A DNA stretch of 64,000 nucleotides. Source: UBA9647 sp963739335 (GTDB lineage Bacteria > Bacteroidota > Ignavibacteria > UBA10030). The position numbers and the translations under genes are program-made. Below the pieces are notes generated by a model. The model did not search any database. It saw nothing but the letters and a program-made list of their open reading frames with translations, and was not told where the DNA came from. The DNA is taken from contig CAVUAC010000098.1 in NCBI GenBank assembly GCA_963739335.1, positions 1-64,000 of the forward strand, read 5' to 3'. This document shows, one piece after another, positions 16,643 through 25,534 of this stretch; position 1 is the stretch's first letter; each line of letters opens with the position of its first letter.

Positions 16643-16834
16643 ATGAACCTCGGCGCACCAGAAATTCTGCTTATCATGCTCGTCATCCTCATCTTCTTCG
16701 GGCCAAAGAAGATACCCGATCTTGCTAGAGGACTAGGGAAAGGCTTGCGAGAGTTTCGAAAGGCTTCCCAAGAGATACAGGACGACATCGAAAAAGAACT
16801 GAAGATCGAAGCGAAGGACACACCTAAGAAGTAG
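16643..16834 (+). CDS. tatA: Twin-arginine translocase subunit TatA/TatE
   Basis: The 63-residue protein is a typical TatA. A short N-terminal membrane helix (residues 5-20, PEILLIMLVILIFF) is followed by the conserved FGPKKIPDLARGLGKGLREFR hinge and amphipathic helix, then an acidic/basic charged tail. TatA forms the size-adaptable pore element that lets folded proteins cross the inner membrane with TatC. A GGGAG site lies about nine bases upstream of the ATG. It is monocistronic here; tatC is not in the window. Confidence 0.95.
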   Translation: MNLGAPEILLIMLVILIFFGPKKIPDLARGLGKGLREFRKASQEIQDDIEKELKIEAKDTPKK

Positions 16835-17253
16835 TCACTCCTTCCCCTCCCTGCAAACCGAGGTCGATGTCTACGTGTGCGCGCTGAATTCAGGCACGTT
16901 GAGACGATGAGTCTTCTTTGTATCTACTCCTATGACCCGCTCACCCGCGCCGACAACATTCGAAGATCTGATCAAGCTGATACTACCTTGCGGGACTACG
17001 AATAGGTATCGATTCCTGGCTGCAGACAGACCGTTTGAACTGCGAATCGGCAGAACTTCGACCAACGTTGTGTTCCTGAATTTTTGTGCTCCTGATGACC
17101 GGACGACATTCTGGCCTTGCATTCGGACGGTGAAGGAAGGGGCACACTCCGATGCAGCAGTCTGCTGAGAAACCGCCTGCCTGAATTGTCAATGCGACCT
17201 ATCAAGCCGACAAGCCACCAGGTCACAATTACGCCAATCGGTAGTCTCCAATC
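16835..17253. other. Stretch without a recognisable gene
   Basis: No convincing gene. Short frames exist on both strands (for example 16932-17168 plus), but they have no domain pattern, no ribosome binding site and no neighbour to support them. Confidence 0.45.
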
Positions 17254-18729
17254 CTATCTCAAGACTCCTAGCCCCCTCAGGTCCCTAACGGTTTCATACA
17301 CGCCTGCATCCTGGAGCACCTTGTCTACCGCCGTTTGATCAAGATGCTGTGATATTGGCGTAGGCTGTTCGGCAATCAGATAGGCAGTCACAGCCACCAT
17401 CGCTGCCCCTGTAGCCAGGTTGTGAGCGTCGATCTTGTCGAACGTATCACTTGGTTTGTGGTGAATTTCCCAATAGGGTGTCAGATCGACCCAGAGGTCC
17501 AGCGTAGGAATACCTGCTAACAAGAACGTTCCCCAATCCGACAGCTCCTCGAATTTCACCTCGGCCTTCAACCTGCCACCGCTTAACCCTGACAAAGACT
17601 CGGCTAAAGGTGATATTGCGTTCTTGAGGTCATTGTTTCCTCTTATTGTCCACCCGATAGGATGACCGGCGCCCAACGATGTGTTGAGAGCGACAATGCA
17701 TTGGTTCATCTCTGAGGCGTGTTGGTGAACATAGGCCATCGAGCCAAGTAAGCCCTGTTCCTCACCTCCCCATAGGACAAATCTTATTGAGCGGCGCGGA
17801 GGTGCATTGAGTTGAGCGATGGCACGCGCTGCCTCGAGCACCATAGCGCAGCCTGTACCGTTGTCTTGCGCCCCCGTACCCTCGTCCCAGGAATCGAGGT
17901 GCGCGCCGATCAGAATCCACTCATCCGGTTTCTCGCGCCCACGGATTTCAGCCACAACATTGTTCACCTGCACCGGTCCACTCACCTTGTTTTCACACAC
18001 GAGCTTAATCGTCACAGGTCCATTCCTCAACAAACGCTCGATGAGCTTTCCATCTTCCATTCCAATCTCCGCTATGGGAATCGGCTCGAGCATTCCTCCC
18101 CACGTGTCATCCCAGCTTGAGGTGACGTTGTTATCGGTCGACCCGGAGGCCAGGATAGCTTTTGCGCCGAGCTCCTTTAAGAGACGCTCGGAAGCCATAT
18201 ACTTGCTATTCAAAAACTGCTCGTCTGCGGAAAAGCTTTCAGCGTTGATGAGAACGATGTTGCCTTTGATCTTTGCGGCCTGGGCCTTGACTCTCTCCTG
18301 GGATAGGATGTGCCTCACATAGACAACTTCGCCCGTGACACCTTCCGGGGGAGTAGACGGGGCCCATCCGTAAGACCGCACTTGAAGAGGACGATCGAGC
18401 GGAGCAATCATCCTGGCTTGAGCAGAGATGCGCTCCCATCCGTTGGGGATTGTAAATGGCTCCAGTCTCACATCCTTGATTCCGATCGCTCGAAATTGAC
18501 TGGCTGCCCATTCGGCCGCTCGTTGATAGGCAGCGGAGCCGGTGACGCGTCCACCGAATCCGTCCGAAAGTCCCCGCGCGTAGTCGATTGAATGACCGCC
18601 CACAAGGATGGATCCGACAATGTGTGCCGATAGTCGCTGAGAGGTGTCCTGCTGTGCCATGGCTGGACTGAGTAGAAGGTTGAAAAGCAGAAAAGTCGCC
18701 TTCCCCGTTCTACAGAGGGTGGTCATCAT
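17254..18729 (-). CDS. Secreted M28-family (carboxypeptidase Q-like) metallopeptidase with one altered metal ligand
   Basis: The 491-residue protein has a signal peptide (residues 1-25, ending AMAQ). It then has an M28 N-terminal segment, a PA-like inserted domain (about 125-250, GVTGEVVYV...IKGNIVLINAE) and the zinc-binding catalytic domain. The visible ligands and catalytic residues are GAHLDSWDEGTGAQDNGTG (His and bridging Asp), WGGEEQG (general base Glu and Glu ligand) and IHHKPSDTFD (His). The remaining ligand, an Asp in the family pattern ES-D-AG/NT-D-LG, is replaced by Ser351 in ALNTSLGAG. Activity may therefore be reduced, or water or another residue may complete the site. The start ATG has TTGGAG upstream. 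It is monocistronic; substrates would be peptides or dipeptides in the periplasm. Confidence 0.88.
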   Translation of the reverse strand: MMTTLCRTGKATFLLFNLLLSPAMAQQDTSQRLSAHIVGSILVGGHSIDYARGLSDGFGGRVTGSAAYQRAAEWAASQFRAIGIKDVRLEPFTIPNGWERISAQARMIAPLDRPLQVRSYGWAPSTPPEGVTGEVVYVRHILSQERVKAQAAKIKGNIVLINAESFSADEQFLNSKYMASERLLKELGAKAILASGSTDNNVTSSWDDTWGGMLEPIPIAEIGMEDGKLIERLLRNGPVTIKLVCENKVSGPVQVNNVVAEIRGREKPDEWILIGAHLDSWDEGTGAQDNGTGCAMVLEAARAIAQLNAPPRRSIRFVLWGGEEQGLLGSMAYVHQHASEMNQCIVALNTSLGAGHPIGWTIRGNNDLKNAISPLAESLSGLSGGRLKAEVKFEELSDWGTFLLAGIPTLDLWVDLTPYWEIHHKPSDTFDKIDAHNLATGAAMVAVTAYLIAEQPTPISQHLDQTAVDKVLQDAGVYETVRDLRGLGVLR

Positions 18730-18838
18730 GATATTTGCTCCAAGAATTGTTCTAGTATGAAGATTGTGCGATTAGACATATAAGGGTGTTCGCCAATGTC
18801 CGGGAATCCATTCGAGCAAACAGGCGATATGATTTTCC

Positions 18839-19408
18839 TCACCTTCCACTGCGCGTCGCGCCTCCGGCGCGATTGTTCGCCGGCGGAGCGCTTGTCGTTG
18901 GAGTGCCTGTTGCCGGAGGGCTTGGCGCGGGAGTGCGCGTCGCTGGAATGCTTGGCGAGGAGGCCGGGGCTGGGCTCTGTGAAGTCCGGGGCGGCGCTGA
19001 TTCAACATTTCGAGAATTGTTCTGATCTGGCGAAGATGACCTCTGATACCCGGACTGCCGGTGTGGAGACGGAGCTTGAGATCCTGCGCCGCTGCTCACG
19101 GATGGCGTTCCTGTGAAAGGCAACGGACGGTACGTGGACACAACACCTTTTTTCTGGAAACGCGTTCGTTCGAAAGGCGATGGAAAATAGAAAGGTGCAA
19201 ACGGCGCAATAACCCAAGGATCGTTGATGAAAGCCGATTGAGCAACTTCGTTGATGGCTGTCATCTGGTTGATCGCAGTCGTATCAAATCCAGCTTCTGG
19301 TGCGGTGCTGTCGGAACCGAGCGCAAGACGCGTGTAACAGCCGCTCCAAACCGTAGAACCGACGATCATCCCCGCTGCCAGAAATATGTATAATTTGACC
19401 GTGTTCAT
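18839..19408 (-). CDS. Lipoprotein with a Pro/Ser/Thr-rich low-complexity tail
   Basis: The 189-residue product begins with a signal peptide and a clear lipobox (TVWSGC, Cys24). Residues 25-95 form the only non-repetitive part (ALGSDSTAPEAGFDTTAIN then an Ala/Pro/Phe-rich stretch). From about 96 to the end it is dominated by Ser, Pro, Thr, Ala and Gly with a basic finish (GGATRSGR), typical of a flexible surface or cell-wall spacer. It stands alone, about 110 bases from the start of the M28 peptidase gene. No function can be assigned. The repetitive tail creates misleading frames on both strands. Confidence 0.6.
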   Translation of the reverse strand: MNTVKLYIFLAAGMIVGSTVWSGCYTRLALGSDSTAPEAGFDTTAINQMTAINEVAQSAFINDPWVIAPFAPFYFPSPFERTRFQKKGVVSTYRPLPFTGTPSVSSGAGSQAPSPHRQSGYQRSSSPDQNNSRNVESAPPRTSQSPAPASSPSIPATRTPAPSPPATGTPTTSAPPANNRAGGATRSGR

Positions 19409-19549
19409 GTTGCCGAAACCTTTTTGGCGGATGTCTGAATTGCTGGGCCGTTTGCTTATCTCTCTCGATGATCTAAGGGTTTGACGGTCTGATGTCTCGT
19501 ATGTTCTTCACAGTTAACGAAAATTTACCCTGTTAACGCTCACTGGAAA

Positions 19550-19808
19550 CGTTAGGGTTAGACGCCCAGTAGAAGAGAAAGTTCTTCTTGACGATGCCGA
19601 TGATAACACAGGGCGAGGTCCTACGTGATGACCGGCCCTCTGTTTATGTCTTCCATCGACATCCCCTTGGCCTGCAAGACCTCTGCTTCTCGCAGCTCGC
19701 TGATGATCTCTTCTGCCGCATGCTTTTATCTGCTCATTGCTGCCTCCTTTAATCCGAAATATTAAGATCCCTAACTTCATGCTGGATCCTTTTTGGGGGG
19801 GCAGGTCA
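19550..19808 (-). mobile_element. Remnant of an IS3-type insertion sequence with a broken orfA
   Basis: The right end is the terminal repeat at 19784-19808 (minus strand TGACCTGCCCCCCC, A-run, GGATCC). Inside lies an AGGAGG site and an ATG at 19735-19737. From there the translation reads MSR-stop, then AAEEIISELREAEVLQAKGM followed by SMEDI, a clear match to the helix-turn-helix start of IS3-family OrfA proteins (TAEEII-x-KLREAEV). A stop lies at the fourth codon and another soon after the first 35 residues, and the rest of orfA and all of orfB are missing. The element is dead. The same terminal repeat occurs alone at 12916-12943. Confidence 0.7.
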
Positions 19809-19920
19809 GGATCCTCACTCTCCTTTCCAGTGAGCGAGCGCCGGCTTGCCTGCATGTTAGGCACCGCGCGGCCGTTGCGTCGCTGTACCTGGAGCGACTG
19901 GATAGGGCGCGTTCCAGCGC

Positions 19921-20457
19921 TCATTTGATTTTTGTGAGATTTGTGAAAGGCTTGCCCTTCTTGAGGTTGATTGAAAGAGATTTTCCGTCCCCTGATACTC
20001 TGTACTCAGCGGTAACTTTTGCGTTGGGCATGCTCGGTTGCCAATAGTGCCACACGCCATTGGCGGCATCGGAGTGATATGTGACAGCACCCTGCATGCT
20101 GAATGTGCCATCTGCTCGAAAATCGTAACCGCCGCGAGCATCAACACCCCAAACACCAACCAGTTTGGAGTCAATTGTTGAGGTTGTATCTGATTTCGTA
20201 CCTTTGGCAACTGTTGGTTTCGATGTTGTCTTGGCGACGACTGTCGAGCCGCAAAGAACGAAGAGAAGAGCCAGAGAGACTAGAAGCCCAGACGAAAACC
20301 CAGTATTTGCCACAAGGGCACAAAGGCACAAAGAAAAAAGGAGAAGAAAAATGAAGTTTTCAGACGCCTTGGTGTCCCTGCCTGCGTGCCGAAGCACTTC
20401 GGCAGGCAGGTTCGTAACTTTGTGGCGACACTTTTCGACCGGCCCTCTAGTCCACAT
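19921..20457 (-). CDS. Small secreted hypothetical protein (possible lipocalin-like fold)
   Basis: The frame is open from 20457, but its first ~45 residues come from a repeat-like stretch (CACAAAGGCACAAAG type) and are probably untranslated. A start nearer 20310 (GTG), just before a hydrophobic signal-like segment SSGLLVSLALLFVLCGS, is more plausible. The mature part is about 100 residues: a Lys/Thr-rich linker followed by VGVWGVDARGGYDFRADGTF, then VWHYWQPSMPNAKVTAEYRV and SLSINLKKGKPF. The pattern W-G ... G-Y-D-F-x-x-D-G-T-F ... W-x-Y is that of small beta-barrel proteins that report stress or bind lipids, but I cannot name the family. It lies next to the IS3 remnant. Confidence 0.5.
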   Translation of the reverse strand: MWTRGPVEKCRHKVTNLPAEVLRHAGRDTKASENFIFLLLFSLCLCALVANTGFSSGLLVSLALLFVLCGSTVVAKTTSKPTVAKGTKSDTTSTIDSKLVGVWGVDARGGYDFRADGTFSMQGAVTYHSDAANGVWHYWQPSMPNAKVTAEYRVSGDGKSLSINLKKGKPFTNLTKIK

Positions 20458-20573
20458 TTGCGAATTGTCATGAGGTGCTGGTAACTGTACGTGAAGGTTC
20501 TCCCCAGCTAAGATATGAGTGATTATCGCTCGCTGAACGCGCCCTAACGATTAGGCTGCGTGGCGCCTAACAA

Positions 20574-20960
20574 CTTTAAGAACGCATTGCGCTGTTAGCC
20601 TGATTTCGGTAGATGGGTGCAGCACTGCATGATTGCCGCCATGAACATAAAGACCTCCTTCATCGCCACTGCTCCGCCAAAAGGTCCCGCCTCCAAAACG
20701 GCGGGTGTCCCGCTTCTCAGTCCCGCTTTCTGGTTCCGCTTTCCGAATCCCGCCTTAGGGCGGAATCCAAGAGCGGGAGATCCCGCACGATAGCGGGATC
20801 CAAAGAGCGGGAGATTCCGCCTATGAGCAGGATTCGAAGAGCGGAACAAAAAACGCACAAGCACGGCGGTCGCCCGCCAGAAAAAAGGCGGGCAAGCAAT
20901 CATCGCGGAATCCAGAAGTTTCAATGCCGCATTCCACGGGTCAAGCTCGATTTCCAAAGG
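20574..20960. repeat. Dispersed repeat copy with a nested palindrome cluster
   Basis: The outer parts match the repeat at 16225-16500. Between CTCCAAAACGGCGGGT (ending near 20706) and ACGCACAAGCACGGCGG (from 20852) lies an extra ~140-bp block that is absent from the other copy. That block is made of short inverted repeats built on GCGGGA/TCCCGC (for example GAGCGGGAGATCCCGC and its variants). A similar block (CCCGCTTTTTGGATTCCGC) occurs near 54627 beside the tRNA-Asp. The arrangement suggests one small palindromic element inserted into another repeat. Confidence 0.65.
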
Positions 20961-21069
20961 CGCGCGCGGTGTCCAACTACAAACCTACCATGGCCTCGGA
21001 TGAAAAGCAAACATATGTAAACTTGAGGAAAAAGAGGGGATGTGATTGAAGAATACGCGCGACCGGAAA

Positions 21070-21540
21070 TAAAGCCAGGACGCACTGAGTCCCGTCCGCT
21101 TGGACGACGCCAGAGAGGACGGGATAAACTCCGCACACAGTCCTTACACGTAGTCGAAGTGTGCTCGTGAATCTCCAGTCAGTGCCCGCTCAGTGCATCC
21201 TTCGACTCCGTCCCGATGAAATACATCGGGACTGCGCTCAGGATGTCTTGTGTGTTCATTTCTAGCGAAGAAGAAAAAGGCAAAGACACCCTGAGCGGAA
21301 TGTCAACGCTCTAACCTCGCGTGAAGTCGAAGGGTGCTCGTGAACTGCCAATCTCGGCCGTTCCGACTACCGTCGGACGGGGCTGGCTTAGCACATCCTT
21401 CGGCTCCAGTCGTAAGAAGCACTCCTTCGGCTCAGGATGTCTTGGGATTTTATCTTCGCTCGCATAAAAAAAACAAGACACACTGAGTCCCGTACGCTTG
21501 AACGACGCCAGAGAGGACGGGATAAACTCCGCACACCCAA
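21070..21540. repeat. Imperfect tandem repeat of about 400-bp period
   Basis: The word GACGCCAGAGAGGACGGGAT followed by AAACTCCGCACAC occurs at about 21109-21141 and again at about 21506-21538, each preceded by CACTGAGTCCCGT. Between them lie shared phrases such as GTCGAAG-GTGCTCGTGAA and CTCAGGATGTCTTG. The whole stretch 20961-21746 has no believable gene; open frames there differ between the two units. Confidence 0.6.
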
Positions 21541-21746
21541 AAAAGGTAGGCCACCATGAGCGGAGCCTGTGAACTTTATCCAGGGGCGTGGTCGAAGGAT
21601 GTCTTGTCTTGTTTCGCGCGACCACGAATGGAGTGTCAGGGAAAGGAGGGGCGAGGATCTACCGCGGATGCTATTGAAACAACGACCGGCCGCAATCTCG
21701 GCCGGCACTTGAGTTACAGAAGCGAACAAATTGAAACGATCGGTAC

Positions 21747-22115
21747 CTACGGATTCGGCAGAACTTTCTTCACGAGCCCCACGAGTTCGTCCAGGTCAAA
21801 AGGCTTGCTGATATAGGCTGTAGCCCCGATTTTCACGGCTCGTTGCTGACCCAGCCGATCGTCCATCGCGGTGAGAAAAATGACAGGGACCTTCAACGGA
21901 GTCTGCAGCGCCTTCATCTTCTCCATCATCGTGAACCCGTCCATTTTCCCCATTCTTACATCGGAGATTACCAGATCGGGCGAGTACGACGTGAACTGGC
22001 TGAGAGCCTCTTCGGCGCTCAACATGTTCTTCACTTCAAATCCTTCGTCCCGCAAGATGCTGGCAACATAGGTGATGAGGTCTTCCTCATCATCGACGAG
22101 CAGGATTTTTTTCAT
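21747..22115 (-). CDS. Single-domain response regulator (CheY-like receiver)
   Basis: The start ATG at 22113-22115 opens MKKILLVDDEEDL; the frame continues to a TTG at 22205, but the extra residues do not belong to the fold. The 122-residue product is a bare receiver domain: acidic pair Asp8/Asp9, phosphoacceptor Asp52 (LVISDVRM), Thr/Ser switch in FLTAMDD (about residue 84), and Lys in ISKPFD (about 106). No output domain is present, so it should act by protein contact or as a phosphorelay intermediate. No histidine kinase is nearby. Confidence 0.9.
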   Translation of the reverse strand: MKKILLVDDEEDLITYVASILRDEGFEVKNMLSAEEALSQFTSYSPDLVISDVRMGKMDGFTMMEKMKALQTPLKVPVIFLTAMDDRLGQQRAVKIGATAYISKPFDLDELVGLVKKVLPNP

Positions 22116-22280
22116 GAACCATACCTGTGGGGGAATGCGTTCACTGCCGTCGCGAGAAGCTACAATTCCAGTCGCTCGGTTCCAAAGTAATTGCGAATAT
22201 TTCAAGAAGCTATGATGGGGAGCACATCAGAAACTTGCACAAGCCTCAAGGCGTTCTTCCGAAATTACCAAGTTTTTGGG

Positions 22281-22312
22281 ACAAAAAGGGCTCAAATCAT
22301 CTCTGAGCCCTT
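22281..22312 (-). terminator. Rho-independent terminator after the DUF2723 gene
   Basis: On the minus strand AAGGGCTCA pairs with TGAGCCCTT across a 9-base loop and is followed by TTTTTG. It lies about 30 bases beyond the stop of the 22.3-25.1 kb gene. Confidence 0.7.
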
Positions 22313-22342
22313 CTCTGTTTCCTTAGACTCGCAGTTCGAGCG

Positions 22343-25090
22343 CTATTTCTTGGGCGGATTCCTGGGCGGATCGAGATCCGGAGTCGGACTTCCCCCCTTC
22401 TTCAGTGACTCTATCTCCATCCTTCTGGCAGCCACGAACTCCTTCACACCCCCCGTCGTCGGGTACGACCGCTCGATTCTTTGAAGCACATCGAGCGCCT
22501 TGTCATACTCGCCAAGCGCCTGATAGGTCTGGGCAAGGACGATAAACGGATTATCCCGCGAGAGCGGCTCAAGCGAACCTGTTTCCATCATTGGGCCGAG
22601 CTCTTGCGCGACTTCGCCCAAGTATTCCTTGTACCTCGCCCTGTCGCCAGCCAAGTTGTAGAAAAGCGCCATGTCGGACTTCAGCCGGTAGTCCATCGAA
22701 TGGATGCGCCGGGGGATGACCTCCTCCATCCGATCGAGCACTGCACTGATTTCCTGAGCTCTGTTCTTCACATTGGCGAGATAGGTCACCAATGAGAAGA
22801 AGGGCTGCCTATAGCTGCCTATCATCCGACGCTGATTCTCGTCGAAGCGGATAGTCGAATCCTGGAGCCCGCGCCAGCGACAACCATACGCCGGCCCGCG
22901 CGATGCCGTCTTGACATCAGTGAAGAGATGTGCCCTTGTCCTCTGCTCGTTGATAGCTGCCCAGTACGGTTGTTTCCTCTGCGGCACGAGCTTGTACGCG
23001 AGGCCTTGAAGTTCAAGATAGTCATGCAATCCGATCCTGCTGTCTTCGCCGCCAGCTGTGATCGCAAAGTAAACGGGACGCCGCCAGTTTGACGTCCTCA
23101 CAATGTCGAACACGAGGATATCCTGAACGCGCAGCGCGCTGACGTTCCCGTACTGGAGCGTCGCCGGCATGACAAACTTCATCGTGTCGACGATGGCGTT
23201 GCTGTTCGGCTCATTGTTGTCAGCGCCATAGTTGCCTTGAAAAGCAAACCGCGGTATCGGGATCTGCACCATCTGTGTCTTGTAGGCCATCATCTGGATA
23301 CCGTCGATCTGTTCATCAGAGATGCTGATGGGAACGGGCTTGGCACCGTAGGGCCGATTGTGTTTGAGCTGCTTGATGTACCAGTCTGTGTTGCCCAGAC
23401 TGAGATTCACGACGCGAACGTCCCTTCGAATGCCTTCGACGTCCTGCAGGTACCAGAGCGGAAACGTATCATTGTCGCCAGCGGTGATGAGGATCGCATC
23501 CTTTTCAGTGCTCTGAAGCAGATTGTAGGAGTAGTCCCATGCGAGGTAATGACCCGTCCTCGACATAGGCTTCAGGTTTGTGCGCAACATGTTGCCCGGA
23601 ACGAGGATCAACATCAAGGCAAACGCGCCGTAGGCGGCCGTGTTCAGCGACGATCCCTGGAGGCGCTCCTTGACGAAATCGAGAATCGCGACGACCCCAA
23701 ACCCGATCCACAAGCAGAAGCTGAAAACGGAATACACGAAGAAGTAATCGCGCTCCCTTGGCTGGGGTTCCTGCATGTTGAAGTACACCGCGAGTGCAAG
23801 TCCGGACAGGAAGAAGAAGACCGTCATGATAAAGGCCATCTTCTGTGACTTCTTCCAATGGTGGAACAAGCCGAAGATTCCGACGACGAAAGGAATCCCG
23901 TACAATTGAGAAAAGCGCACGCCTGCGTCCTGCCAGTCTGCCTCGCGACCGATGAAGTTCCATCCGATGTAGCGCAAATACATATGCTTGATCTGATACT
24001 GCCAGAGATAGTCAAGATCGCTCGTGTATTTCTTGAAGTTTTCCTGCTTGTCAGGTTCGAGTGAGAATCGCCGATCGATGAGCGGCGTTTCTCCATATTG
24101 ATCGCGCTCCAGGTAGGACACAAGCCTTTTCAGATTGCTTGGATCATTCTCATTCATCGGCGTGTCTGCATTCGCACGTATGAATGTCACGAGATAGGTT
24201 GAATACCCCAATACAATGAAGAGGAAAGAGAGTGACGCGATGTTCAGGATCCGATGGCTCTTCCTGACCGAGTACCAGACGAGATAGATCCCAGTCAGGA
24301 GAATCCCAATCGCGACCGCAATCCATAGATTACTCTTTATCCCGAATACATCACTATCGAGCATCGAAGGGAACCACTTCACGATGCCCGGATATGCCGT
24401 GAAGAAAATGAGCGACGCGACGATGCCAAACTTGACGACGTCCATCGAAAAAAGAAACTCTTTCAGTGATTTCGGATAGGTACGGAAGTAGACCACCAAA
24501 ATAGCGACGAAGAAACCCAGGAGCCCGTGGATGTGGACTCCCAGCGTCAATCCGACGAGAAATGTGATGAGCAGGAGATGAAGGCCGCTGTACTTCTCCT
24601 GTGCCTTTTCATACCAGATCAGAATCAGCCAGATGATCAACGCGGTGAACAGGAGGCTTGTATTGCGCGTTTCCACCTCAATCGCGTTGAACCAAAATGT
24701 CGTACTGAACGCCAGAGCCAAGGCACCAATGGCAGCAGAGCCGTACACAATGAGTGAATCGAGGGTCGTTGCGGGAAGACCACGCCACATCACGATGAAG
24801 CGCACTGTGATGAGGTACAGCAGCACGATGACCACGCAGCTCGCTAGGACGTTGACCAGGATCATCCTCACTGCGATGTCGCTCGACAGGGGGATCATCG
24901 AGGCCACCCTCATCACCAACACAAGAAGCGGCGAGCCGGGCGGGTGCTGAACCTGCACCCCAAACGACGCTGCGCAATGCTCACCCACATCCCAGAAGAC
25001 GACCGTCGGGGGCATTGTTCGAATGTATGTGATCAGTGAAACGAGGAAAACGACAAAAGCGACAAGACGGTTAAGTGTTTTTTGATTCAT
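22343..25090 (-). CDS. DUF2723 family membrane protein (GT-C-type protein O-glycosyltransferase) with C-terminal TPR-like region
   Basis: The 915-residue protein begins with a hydrophobic helix and the DUF2723 signature: TYIRTMPPTVVFWDVGEHCAASF, then QHPPGSPLLVL. This is the Asp/Glu-containing first periplasmic loop typical of GT-C transferases that use polyprenyl-phosphate sugars. About a dozen membrane helices span residues 1-520; a soluble domain (about 540-760) follows. The C-terminal part (about 770-890) has TPR-like helices (MALFYNLAGDRARYKEYLGEV, PFIVLAQTYQALGEYDKALDVL) and a Pro-rich end. In Bacteroidota this family is linked to protein O-mannosylation and surface glycans. Neighbours are lipopolysaccharide-type transferases. 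It is followed by a good terminator. Confidence 0.85.
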   Translation of the reverse strand: MNQKTLNRLVAFVVFLVSLITYIRTMPPTVVFWDVGEHCAASFGVQVQHPPGSPLLVLVMRVASMIPLSSDIAVRMILVNVLASCVVIVLLYLITVRFIVMWRGLPATTLDSLIVYGSAAIGALALAFSTTFWFNAIEVETRNTSLLFTALIIWLILIWYEKAQEKYSGLHLLLITFLVGLTLGVHIHGLLGFFVAILVVYFRTYPKSLKEFLFSMDVVKFGIVASLIFFTAYPGIVKWFPSMLDSDVFGIKSNLWIAVAIGILLTGIYLVWYSVRKSHRILNIASLSFLFIVLGYSTYLVTFIRANADTPMNENDPSNLKRLVSYLERDQYGETPLIDRRFSLEPDKQENFKKYTSDLDYLWQYQIKHMYLRYIGWNFIGREADWQDAGVRFSQLYGIPFVVGIFGLFHHWKKSQKMAFIMTVFFFLSGLALAVYFNMQEPQPRERDYFFVYSVFSFCLWIGFGVVAILDFVKERLQGSSLNTAAYGAFALMLILVPGNMLRTNLKPMSRTGHYLAWDYSYNLLQSTEKDAILITAGDNDTFPLWYLQDVEGIRRDVRVVNLSLGNTDWYIKQLKHNRPYGAKPVPISISDEQIDGIQMMAYKTQMVQIPIPRFAFQGNYGADNNEPNSNAIVDTMKFVMPATLQYGNVSALRVQDILVFDIVRTSNWRRPVYFAITAGGEDSRIGLHDYLELQGLAYKLVPQRKQPYWAAINEQRTRAHLFTDVKTASRGPAYGCRWRGLQDSTIRFDENQRRMIGSYRQPFFSLVTYLANVKNRAQEISAVLDRMEEVIPRRIHSMDYRLKSDMALFYNLAGDRARYKEYLGEVAQELGPMMETGSLEPLSRDNPFIVLAQTYQALGEYDKALDVLQRIERSYPTTGGVKEFVAARRMEIESLKKGGSPTPDLDPPRNPPKK

Positions 25091-25534
25091 TGCTCTTTCT
25101 GGTGTTGATTCGGAAAACTTATATTGTCATTCTACTAGTTTTGGTTCTCAACGCGGCCTTTTCCCATCACACGATCACAATATCTGGGTTTTCGTGAATT
25201 CCAAAAAAATCAATACACACACCCCTTACATCCTCGTCAGAGTCTAACCCGCTCCGCCGAGCGGACCGAGGCGAGCGGACTCTAACGAGGAGCGGGCGGT
25301 GTGTGCCTTTTTCGTAGATACTTGAATTAATGTCTGCATAGACCTCTGCTTCGTGACGGTGACTTATTCAAGATTCCTCCAAGACACGACACTAGTGAAT
25401 GTTCATTCGCACCGTGATCACAAAGGCCGAAGACCGATTAATTTTTAAAGGTAAGAAAAAGTCGTTGATGAAGAAACGATTTTGTGCGCGGTCGGGCCCT
25501 CCTGTTCACCAGCAACTACGCATCAAAGGACATG
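25091..25534. repeat. Gene-free spacer with a large palindrome
   Basis: No gene is seen. The main content is a long inverted repeat at 25215-25307. An outer ACACACC pairs with GGTGTGT, and an inner CCTCGTCAGAGTC (near 25232) pairs with GACTCTAACGAGG (near 25278), with CCGCTCCGCCGAGCGG in the loop, and CCTTTTTCG follows. It could act as a bidirectional terminator or be a dispersed palindromic element. Confidence 0.55.

Noticed and set aside
18772..19008. Minus frame with repeated RQAL/QALR units resembling a coiled repeat protein
   Set aside because: It is another reading of the low-complexity tail of the lipoprotein at 18.8-19.4 kb; no start signal is present.
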